A DNA stretch of 64,000 bases. It comes from Hymenobacter setariae (lineage in GTDB: Bacteria; Bacteroidota; Bacteroidia; Cytophagales; Hymenobacteraceae). Of this stretch, positions 57,667 to 64,000 are shown piece by piece. Location of the stretch: NCBI RefSeq assembly GCF_007713685.1, contig NZ_VMRJ01000006.1, forward strand, positions 222,561 to 286,560, read 5' to 3'. The notes under the pieces are model-generated. The model was not told where the DNA came from, made no database searches, and worked only from the letters and a program-made list of their open reading frames with translations. Both the position numbers and the translations under genes were made by a program. Position 1 is the stretch's first letter. Every line of letters starts with the position of its first letter.

Positions 57667-59157
57667 GTGACTGCTTCGTTGACAATTTCTAAGTGTTATT
57701 ATCTGCTCGGGCTACTGCTGCTGCTGGGCACGTTGCCGGCTGCTGCCCAGCGCCATCAGCGCACTAAAACCAGCAAAGCCAAAGTATCGGCCAAGACTAG
57801 GACTAGAACCCCTGCTCGCACGCAACGCTCCGCGCCTTCGCGCCGCCCCCAGCAGCGCCAGCGTGCGAAGTCAAAAGAGCAGCTAGAGCGCGAGCGCCAA
57901 GCCAACCTAGCGCGCATTCAGGAAGCGGGTAAAGTGCTGACTCAGACCACGCAGAAAAAAGAAGCGACCCTAGGTCAGCTCAACGTTATTAAGGAAAAGC
58001 TGACGGTGAAGCAGGGGCAGATTCAGCATATTTCGACGCAACTGCAAGGTATTGAGACTAATGTGCACCAGACGGTGAAGCAGGTGCTGACTACCCAGCA
58101 GCAACTCGCCAACCTTAAGGCTGAATATGCACGGCTGATGTACGCTGCCTCCAAGACCAGCAGTGGCTTCAACCAACTCATGTTTTTGTTTGCGGCCGAA
58201 TCCTTCAACCAGTTTGTGCTGCGGTTGCGCTATGTGCGCCAGTATACGGAAGAGCGCCAACGCCAAGCACAACGCATCATGGGTACGCAGCAGCAGCTAA
58301 GCCACCAGCTCGATGGCCTTACGCAGCAGCGCCAGCGCCAAAAAAGCTTGCTGACAACCCAACTGGTCGAAAACCGCAATCTCCTAGGGCTCAAAAACGA
58401 GCAGGATGAGGTGGTGCAGCAGCTAAGCCAGCAGGAGCAGGGCCTCCGAGCCGAACTAGCGCAGCGCCAGCGTGCCGTGGCCCAACTCGACGAGCTGATA
58501 GCACAACGTGTGCGGGAGGAGATTGCTCGCGCTGCCCGTGCCGCCCGCCTAGCGGCTGCCGCCGAGCGCCGCCGGGCCGCGCGCGCCGCCAGCGCGGCTG
58601 GCCGCAGTCGCTCACGTGGGGGCCGCGAGCAATCTTCCGACGACGAAGACGCAAGCGCTAACCCCGAAAGCGACGCGCCTGAAGAAACTTCGGCCGACCG
58701 CCGCGCTAGCCGTGTAGCTCTCACGCCTCAAACAGCGCTGCTATCGTCAAATTTTGCTGGCAATAAAGGGCGGCTGCCTTGGCCAGTAGCACGCGGCTTT
58801 GTTGCTCAGCATTTTGGGCGGCATGCGCACCCGGTACTCAAGCATGTGGTGGTAGAAAACCGCGGTGTCGATATCCAAACGGCCACTAATGAGCCGGTGC
58901 GTTCGGTATTTGCCGGGCGAGTACTGACAGTGGCCCAAGTGCCGGGAATGAACACCATCGTGATGATTCAGCACGGTGAGTATTTCACTGTGTATGCTCG
59001 GCTACGCTCGGTGAGCGTGCATGAAGGCCAGCAGGTAGGCGCTCGCGAGACCATTGGCAGCGCGGCTACCGATGCCGATGGCACTGCCGTGGTACAGTTT
59101 CAGGTATGGCGCAACTCTGCTAATCTGAATCCAGAAGGGTGGCTAGGCCACAAGTAG
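57667..59157 (+). CDS. EnvC-like murein hydrolase activator with degenerate LytM domain
   Basis: 496 residues from GTG at 57667 (TTG at 57679 also possible); either gives a signal peptide (YYLLGLLLLLGTLPAAAQ). A long coiled coil runs from about 80 to 300 ('KEKLTVKQGQIQHISTQLQG', 'QHQLDGLTQQRQRQKSLL'-like segments), then a Ser/Asp/Arg-rich linker. The C-terminal LytM domain (about 375-496) has lost its catalytic residues: 'ENRGVDIQTATNE' has Asn where the first zinc His is expected, 'FTVYARLRSVSV' lacks the His of YGHL, and 'AVVQFQVWRNSANLN' lacks the HLHF pair. This is the make-up of EnvC/NlpD-type activators, which bind and switch on amidases at division. Coordinates 48.3-47.7 kb encode an intact M23 enzyme for comparison. 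Confidence 0.85.
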   Translation: MTASLTISKCYYLLGLLLLLGTLPAAAQRHQRTKTSKAKVSAKTRTRTPARTQRSAPSRRPQQRQRAKSKEQLERERQANLARIQEAGKVLTQTTQKKEATLGQLNVIKEKLTVKQGQIQHISTQLQGIETNVHQTVKQVLTTQQQLANLKAEYARLMYAASKTSSGFNQLMFLFAAESFNQFVLRLRYVRQYTEERQRQAQRIMGTQQQLSHQLDGLTQQRQRQKSLLTTQLVENRNLLGLKNEQDEVVQQLSQQEQGLRAELAQRQRAVAQLDELIAQRVREEIARAARAARLAAAAERRRAARAASAAGRSRSRGGREQSSDDEDASANPESDAPEETSADRRASRVALTPQTALLSSNFAGNKGRLPWPVARGFVAQHFGRHAHPVLKHVVVENRGVDIQTATNEPVRSVFAGRVLTVAQVPGMNTIVMIQHGEYFTVYARLRSVSVHEGQQVGARETIGSAATDADGTAVVQFQVWRNSANLNPEGWLGHK

Positions 59158-59886
59158 ATTTGTTTGGCAGGAGCCTGTTATATAAGCAAATAACCGAATT
59201 GTGAGTTGCTGGCTTTGCCAAAGCATGATGGCTCATTGTGTACTGGCTAGGCCTCGCCTTAAGTAGCGATGTTCAAGTGTACGGCTTGTTTCGCTGACCT
59301 AGGATACTGCTTAGGGAGGTTAGGCTAATAGGCCTAAATGTCCAGGCTATAGTGCCTAAAAGCTCGGCACTATGGCGTTAATATTAGATGAATAAAATGT
59401 AAGGCAGGCAAGTTGCAATCTTGCCATTGTCCAGTAAATAAATCTTGGCGAGAGCCTAGGGCAAATCATTTGTAAAGAAGCCCATATTTTTTCGAGTAGG
59501 TAGCTATTGTGCTTAGCTAAGCCTCCTAAAATATTTCGGCTAACTTGTTTGTTATTGTGTAAGGGTATGTATATCAGGTGTATACATATTGATGAGCTTG
59601 GTTACGTAGTGCAGCTAGGAAAAGTTATACTATTTATAATTTTAATGTTGAGCTTATATTTTTAAAATATTTGCTTTTGTAAATATATTAATGGTGTTAA
59701 TGAAAAATTAATATTTGTATTTTTACAAGTGCTTAGGGTAATTACAAGCTATCTAGTATGAAAATTGCAACTGGTTATTTGTTTAACCCTAAAAATTTAG
59801 ACCGTTCTGAGACTAAGAGCGTATATTCTCTGCATCCCAATCAGGGCTCTGCAGCTAAAATCTTAGTATAGGTCAATTGCAACATT
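59158..59886 (+). other. 729-bp AT-rich non-coding leader upstream of the polysaccharide genes
   Basis: The stretch holds no long gene. From about 59,540 to 59,780 it is strongly AT-rich (runs such as TATTTTTAAAATATTTGC), in contrast to its GC-rich neighbours. Several near-matches to TAnnTTTG occur (for example AATATTTG near 59,711), but none has a clean TTG partner. A 37-codon reading frame (59758-59871) ends 15 bp before the next gene. It is likely a regulatory region for the polysaccharide genes. Confidence 0.5.
59758..59871 (+). CDS. Possible 37-residue small protein or leader peptide
   Basis: ATG at 59758 opens MKIATGYLFNPKNLDRSETK..., ending in TAG at 59869-59871, 15 bp before the ATG of the polyprenyl glycosylphosphotransferase. 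The peptide is hydrophilic with no signal or membrane segment. Position suggests a leader peptide or a small protein in the same transcript. It is short enough to occur by chance, and I recognise no family. Confidence 0.25.
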   Translation: MKIATGYLFNPKNLDRSETKSVYSLHPNQGSAAKILV

Positions 59887-61284
59887 ATGGTACTCTACGC
59901 TCGACGAACCCAGGTAAATCAACTGTTACTGCTGATTGTCGATGTTCTGCTCATCTTCGGGTCATTCCGATTAATTAACTACATCCAGCGTGGCGATTGG
60001 GAGTTTGCGGGTGATTACCCCATGTTCTTCGCCATTTTCGCTTTGTTGTGGTGGATACTGGCAGGGCAGTTTGCTAGCTCGGTTCCGCTTAACCGCTTAG
60101 CCACCTATGGCGAAAAACTTTGGAGCTTAATCCGGACGTTGCTACTGCACGCCGTACTGCTCACGGCAGGGCTGCTAGTGTTGCAAAAGCGCCTGTTGCC
60201 GATGCGCTATCTATTGCTGCTGTACTGCATGGCGGGCACGGCTGTAGTGATAGGGCGTCTGTTCATGACCTTTCTGTACCGCACGTATCGCTACCGCTTC
60301 GCTCGTCCTCACAGCCGCTTCGTGATTGTGGGCACTAGCCGTAGCGGCCGCGAACTGCACAGCTTCTTAACTGTACACGACCCGCTGGCTAACCAGTGCC
60401 TAGGGTTCTTCACTGATACGCAAGCGCCTGAGGACGTAAAGTCGCTCGTGCGTGGCCGGGTAAGCGAACTGAAGGAGTTTTGCTTGAAAGAACAAGTTGA
60501 CGAAATCTACTTCGCGCTGCCGCTCAACCAAACTGAGTTCATTCAGGAGCTTTCCAGCTTTGCGGATGCCAATTTCATCGCGTTTCGCATTGTGCCTGAT
60601 TTTGAAGGTACTCTGCACGAAGGTGTCAACATGCACTACCACAGTGGTGGGCCTATCCTGACGGTGCGCCGCAACCCCCTAGGTATGCGTCCTAATCAAA
60701 TAGCTAAGCGCATGTTTGATTTAGCTTTCTCGGGGTTTGTTATCGCTACTATCTTCCCGGTAGTGCTGCCCGTGTTGGCTTTGTTGATTAAGCTTGACTC
60801 GCCCGGCCCTATCTTCTTCAAGCAGATGCGCCCGGGTAAGCATAACAAGCTTTTCCCATGCTTCAAGCTGCGCACGATGCGTACCGACCTAGGGGGCACC
60901 GAGCTACAGGCCACTAAGGGAGATGCCCGCGTAACCCGGGTTGGCCGCTTCTTGCGTGCCTCGAGCCTCGACGAACTGCCACAATTCTTCAACGTGTGGC
61001 TCGGCCACATGTCGGTAGTAGGCCCGCGCCCCAACATGGTATCGCAACTCGAAGAATATTCGAAACACATCAGCACTTATGCTCAGCGCCACGTCGTGAC
61101 GCCAGGCATCACGGGCTACGCACAAGTAAACGGTTACCGCGGTGAAACGCGTGCCGAAGGTGCCATGGAAAAGCGTGTAGAGTACGACCTGAAGTATGTA
61201 GAAAACTGGTCGCTGCTGCTAGATGTCCAAATCATCGGCAAAACGGTGTGGAACATGATAGCTGGGGAGAAAAACGCTTACTAA
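59887..61284 (+). CDS. Undecaprenyl-phosphate sugar phosphotransferase (polyprenyl glycosylphosphotransferase)
   Basis: 465 residues. Four N-terminal membrane helices (about 10-125), a Rossmann-like middle domain ('RFVIVGTSRSGRELHSFLTV', about 145-260), a fifth helix ('FSGFVIATIFPVVLPVLALL'), and the C-terminal bacterial sugar transferase domain with 'LDSPGPIFFKQMRPGKHNK', 'CFKLRTM', 'RVGRFLRASSLDELPQFFNV' and 'MSVVGPRPNM'. It moves a sugar-1-phosphate from a UDP-sugar to undecaprenyl phosphate, the first committed step in exopolysaccharide or O-antigen repeat units (WcaJ/WbaP family). The WecG/TagA-type gene 47 bp downstream should add a second sugar. The sugar is unknown. Confidence 0.94.
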   Translation: MVLYARRTQVNQLLLLIVDVLLIFGSFRLINYIQRGDWEFAGDYPMFFAIFALLWWILAGQFASSVPLNRLATYGEKLWSLIRTLLLHAVLLTAGLLVLQKRLLPMRYLLLLYCMAGTAVVIGRLFMTFLYRTYRYRFARPHSRFVIVGTSRSGRELHSFLTVHDPLANQCLGFFTDTQAPEDVKSLVRGRVSELKEFCLKEQVDEIYFALPLNQTEFIQELSSFADANFIAFRIVPDFEGTLHEGVNMHYHSGGPILTVRRNPLGMRPNQIAKRMFDLAFSGFVIATIFPVVLPVLALLIKLDSPGPIFFKQMRPGKHNKLFPCFKLRTMRTDLGGTELQATKGDARVTRVGRFLRASSLDELPQFFNVWLGHMSVVGPRPNMVSQLEEYSKHISTYAQRHVVTPGITGYAQVNGYRGETRAEGAMEKRVEYDLKYVENWSLLLDVQIIGKTVWNMIAGEKNAY

Positions 61285-61331
61285 GCGTTAGCCTCAGAAA
61301 TAAGTAAGGTTTTTATTCTATCATAGTCTCT

Positions 61332-62078
61332 ATGCTAGCCAAGCAGTTAGTTCTTGATTCAGGTATCTCTACGGGTTCATTTGAGGATTTTGTAGACAAA
61401 ATTTTGCAGTTGGGCGCGGCCCGCAACTCAGCCTATGTGTGCTGTGCCAATGTGCACATGGTGGTAGAGGCGCACCGCGATGTAAGCTTTCGCCAAGTAT
61501 TAGATGAGGCTAACTTGGTAACGCCCGACGGTGGCCCAGTAGCCAGCGTGGCCGGGTGGCTAAGTGGCCAGCCCCAAGAGCGAGTGGCGGGTATGGATTT
61601 GCTACCCGCCTTGCTTGCCGAGGCTGCCCGCCGCGGGCAGTCGGTATACTTCTATGGCACCACCGATGAGGTGCTACAAGCCATCGTAGACCGGGCCAAG
61701 CGCGAGTTGCCTACGCTGCGGTTGGTGGGTACTTGTGCGCCACCCTTCCGAGCACTTACCCCAGAGGAGGAGGAAGAGCACGTGGCGGCCATCAATGCTG
61801 CTGACCCCGACCTTCTGTTTGTAGCCCTAGGTTGCCCCCGGCAGGAGCGCTGGATGGCTGCGCATCGCGGCAAGGTTAAAGCCTGCATGTTGGGCGTAGG
61901 CCAAGCTTTCTTGGTGTATGCTGGCCTAGAGCAGCGCTTGCCATTGTGGGCGCGTCGTCTGTGGCTGGAGTGGGCTTATCGGCTATGGCTAGAGCCGCGC
62001 CGTTTGTGGCGCCGGTACTTAATCACAAATTCCCGCTTCCTCTACCTGATGGCCCGCCGTACGCTGGCGGGCACCTAG
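61332..62078 (+). CDS. WecG/TagA/CpsF family glycosyltransferase (GT26)
   Basis: 248 residues. GT26 enzymes transfer a second sugar (often N-acetylmannosamine or its uronate) onto lipid-linked sugars in surface polysaccharides or teichoic acids. Motifs: 'LVTPDGGPVASVAGWLSG' near residue 57, 'VAGMDLLPALLAEAARRGQS', 'PDLLFVALGCPRQERWM' and the basic C-terminal 'ARRLWLEWAYRLWLEPRRLW'. It follows the glycosylphosphotransferase by 47 bp on the same strand. The two form a short initiation module for an exopolysaccharide; remaining glycosyltransferases must lie elsewhere. Confidence 0.93.
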   Translation: MLAKQLVLDSGISTGSFEDFVDKILQLGAARNSAYVCCANVHMVVEAHRDVSFRQVLDEANLVTPDGGPVASVAGWLSGQPQERVAGMDLLPALLAEAARRGQSVYFYGTTDEVLQAIVDRAKRELPTLRLVGTCAPPFRALTPEEEEEHVAAINAADPDLLFVALGCPRQERWMAAHRGKVKACMLGVGQAFLVYAGLEQRLPLWARRLWLEWAYRLWLEPRRLWRRYLITNSRFLYLMARRTLAGT

Positions 62079-62127
62079 GAGAGAAAGCGGGAATTGCGCT
62101 GGCTTAATTAGCCCTTATGGCTTACAG

Positions 62128-64000
62128 CTAGTGTTTGATTTCCAGGCGCTGAGCTGAAGACGTGTCGTTACCCAGAATGCGCAGGATGTACAGGCCATTA
62201 GCCAGGTTATTGGTATCGAGCACAAATTGGTTTTCGCCGGCTGCTGCTTTGCGCTGATAGGTAGCTAGGGTATTACCCTGTAGGTCGGCGATTACGATAG
62301 ACACCGTCGATTCCTGTGGCATGTTGGCGGTAAGCATAACCTGGTCGTTGGCCGGGTTGGGGTAGAGCGCGGGAGCTACTGCTTCTTCAGGGGCCACTAG
62401 GTTCGACTTGGCACTGCTCGCGGTGGCGGGTAGCAGGGTGATGTCATCGAAGTAGAGCCACTGCCCCCCAGCATTAGCCTGAGAGTAGATACCAACTTCG
62501 CATTGGCCGTTAGTCACCGTAACGCTCGGGATAGTAACCTGCACCCAATCATTCGGAGAAGTTGGGATGTTTGCGCTTAGAGCGCTACCACCGTAGTTCT
62601 GAGCCTGCAACTGAGCCACAGGCTGGCCGCCCTTGCTTTTCACCCAGGCGCTGAGCGAGTAGGTACCATTGGCTAGGCCCGTCACGGTCTGGTAGGTATA
62701 AATCTGGTAAGCCTCGGGGCGGTAGTGGGTGCCATGGTAAGTACCAGCGTGAGCGTTCGGGTACGACTCTGAATAGCTAGCATAAGCTTGGGTCGAGCCG
62801 CCGGTCCGCGTTTGCCACTGGCGAGGAGCCATCACGCCCGCGTTGTCATCTTCAAAGCTGAAGTTGCCTACCGAATTGGTCATAGACAGTGCTGCCTGCT
62901 GGGTGGGTTGTGCCGTGAACGCAACGTCATCGAAGTAGATGTACTGGTCGTTTTTGGCTTTGGAGTAGAAGCCAATCTCGCACTGCCCGTTGGTAACACG
63001 GATGTTGTTGACGCTAACTTTTACCCAGTCCCCGTTGGTGGCCGTGATGGCGGTGGTCAGCGTGCCAGCCCCGAAGTTCTGGGCTTGCAGCTGGGCGATG
63101 GGCTGGCCGCCGCTGCTCTTGACCCAGGCGCTGAGCGAGTAGGTGCCGTTGGCCAGGCCTGTCACGGTCTGGTAGGTGTAGACCTCGTAGGCGCCGGAGT
63201 TGCGCCAGTGCGTGCCGTGGTAGGTGCCGGAGTGAGCCCCACCGTAGGCCTCGGTGTAGTCCACGCTGGTGGGGCTGCCGTTGCCCACCGACGTGAGCCA
63301 GCCCGTGGGCGCGTCCACCTCGGCCCCGTCTTGCTCGAAGCTTGGATTCACCACCAAGCCATTGCCATTGCTGCTGCCCGTGTTGGAAACAAGCGAAGGT
63401 ATTACTACCAGCACCGGAACTGCTGCCGAGGTGGTGCTAGCACCAGCATTGTCGGTAGCACGGGCCGTGAGGGAATAAAGGCCAAGCGAGGATGGCGTCC
63501 AGTTCAGTTGGAAAGGAGCGCTGGTAGCGGTACCTAGGCTAGTCGAGCCATTGAAAAACTCTACCTGGCTGATGGTGCCATCAGCATCGGCAGCAGTAGC
63601 ATTCAGGGTGAGTGCTTTGCCGAGTACTAGGTTGCTGCTAGCTGCTAGTGTTACAGTGGGTGCTGTGTTGGTTTGCGGTGCGAGCGCAACGTCATCGAAA
63701 TAGATGTACTGGTCGTTTTTGGCCTTGGAGTAGAAGCCAATCTCGCACTGCCCGTTGGTGACGCGGATGTTGTTGACGCTAACTTTTACCCAGTCCCCGT
63801 TGGTGGCCGTGATGGCGGTGGTCAGCGTGCCGGCCCCGAAGTTCTGGGCTTGCAGCTGGGCGATGGGCTGGCCGCCGCTGCTCTTGACCCAGGCGCTGAG
63901 CGAGTAGGTGCCGTTGGCCAGGCCTGTCACGGTCTGGTAGGTGTAGACCTCGTAGGCGCCGGAGTTGCGCCAGTGCGTGCCGTGGTAGGTGCCGGAGTGG
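62128..64000 (-). CDS. Repetitive T9SS type A surface protein with CBM-like modules (N-terminus outside window)
   Basis: At least 624 codons; the frame is open through the right edge and the N-terminus is missing (a GTG at 63930 is an internal valine). Two CBM-like modules visible in full and a third at the edge have the pattern 'NPSFEQDGAEVDAPTGWLTS', 'YHGTHWRNSGAYEVYTYQTV', 'GLANGTYSLSAWVKSSGGQP' and 'GQCEIGFYSKAKNDQYIYFD', a jelly-roll carbohydrate-binding style. Between them is one bacterial Ig-like domain ('APTVTLAASSNLVLGKALTL'). The last 80 residues are the type A sorting domain ('LYPNPANDQVMLTANMPQES', 'NGLYILRILGNDTSS'). Export through the T9SS is expected; an N-terminal catalytic domain may lie beyond the edge. 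Confidence 0.85.
   Translation of the reverse strand, partial: HSGTYHGTHWRNSGAYEVYTYQTVTGLANGTYSLSAWVKSSGGQPIAQLQAQNFGAGTLTTAITATNGDWVKVSVNNIRVTNGQCEIGFYSKAKNDQYIYFDDVALAPQTNTAPTVTLAASSNLVLGKALTLNATAADADGTISQVEFFNGSTSLGTATSAPFQLNWTPSSLGLYSLTARATDNAGASTTSAAVPVLVVIPSLVSNTGSSNGNGLVVNPSFEQDGAEVDAPTGWLTSVGNGSPTSVDYTEAYGGAHSGTYHGTHWRNSGAYEVYTYQTVTGLANGTYSLSAWVKSSGGQPIAQLQAQNFGAGTLTTAITATNGDWVKVSVNNIRVTNGQCEIGFYSKAKNDQYIYFDDVAFTAQPTQQAALSMTNSVGNFSFEDDNAGVMAPRQWQTRTGGSTQAYASYSESYPNAHAGTYHGTHYRPEAYQIYTYQTVTGLANGTYSLSAWVKSKGGQPVAQLQAQNYGGSALSANIPTSPNDWVQVTIPSVTVTNGQCEVGIYSQANAGGQWLYFDDITLLPATASSAKSNLVAPEEAVAPALYPNPANDQVMLTANMPQESTVSIVIADLQGNTLATYQRKAAAGENQFVLDTNNLANGLYILRILGNDTSSAQRLEIKH
62915..64000. 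repeat. Near-identical 320-bp direct repeat, 765-bp period
   Basis: Sequence 62915-63235 recurs at 63680-64000 with about six or seven differences, offset by exactly 765 bp (255 codons). A third, more diverged copy lies at about 62430-62750. The repeat encodes the CBM-like module of the surface protein. Confidence 0.8.

Noticed and set aside
62788..63537. 249-codon open frame on the plus strand
   Set aside because: Antisense shadow of the repetitive surface protein; its apparent repeats come from the repeated sense modules.
63919..63930. GTG as start of the right-edge surface protein
   Set aside because: The frame stays open to the window edge and the residue aligns with an internal Val of the other modules.
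62915..64000. Possible CRISPR array, because of regular repeats
   Set aside because: Repeat units are about 320 bp, in frame, and code for a protein module; there are no short repeats with unique spacers.
1..64000. Search for tRNA, rRNA, insertion sequences, integrases and phage genes
   Set aside because: No tRNA-like fold with a GGTTCGAATCC-type arm, no rRNA stretch, no transposase or integrase was recognised in any frame.

Overview
The window looks like chromosomal DNA from a Hymenobacter-like member of the Bacteroidota (Cytophagales). The evidence is a moderately high GC content, start codons without Shine-Dalgarno sequences, several promoter elements of the Bacteroidota form TAnnTTTG (some with an upstream TTG), type IX secretion (T9SS) proteins (SprA, type A and type B sorting domains), Bacteroidota-type SdhCAB, and the maeB-ruvA-sprA order familiar from gliding Bacteroidota. 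I saw no tRNA, rRNA, insertion sequence, prophage or CRISPR array. Assignments rest on reading translated sequence and motifs; no database search was made.

Layout. 1-12.4 kb (minus strand): sprA (C-terminus outside the window), ruvA, maeB, a LysM lytic transglycosylase and gatA. 12.4-13.3 kb: two TatA-like genes upstream of gatA. 13.3-13.76 kb: a gap holding a candidate structured RNA with its own promoter and terminator. 13.8-17.3 kb: a polysaccharide flippase, an enoyl-CoA hydratase, mscL and a small secreted protein. 17.4-22.8 kb: the rimP-nusA-infB operon, with a terminator-like hairpin inside the rimP leader and mutually exclusive hairpins between rimP and nusA. 22.9-27.2 kb: an envelope-related operon of ECF sigma factor, anti-sigma factor, DUF4097-like protein, two beta-barrel-like proteins and a lipoprotein. 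27.4-36 kb: gamma-glutamyltransferase, then alpha-glucan genes (eukaryote-type branching enzyme, GH31 alpha-glucosidase) with a gene that resembles only the N-lobe of a GT4 glycosyltransferase. 36-41 kb: a CDF transporter and sdhCAB. 41-48.3 kb: a T9SS type B surface protein, fabD, folK, an alpha/beta hydrolase, a polyprenyl diphosphate synthase and an M23 peptidase. 48.4-53.6 kb: a flavin/2Fe-2S reductase, an M3 peptidase, dut, a small hypothetical and a threonine dehydratase. 53.7-59.2 kb: a sugar nucleotidyltransferase, a TPR protein, a DUF4292 (LolB-like) lipoprotein and a LytM protein lacking catalytic residues. 59.9-62.1 kb: a polyprenyl glycosylphosphotransferase and a WecG/TagA glycosyltransferase behind an AT-rich 0.7-kb leader. 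62.1-64 kb: a repetitive T9SS type A surface protein whose N-terminus lies outside the window.

Most of the content is core metabolism, translation, envelope building and surface display. The more unusual signals are non-coding: the candidate RNA near 13.6 kb, the two candidate attenuators in the rimP-nusA-infB operon, long perfect hairpins in several gene gaps, and strong enrichment of CCTAGG/CTAG.
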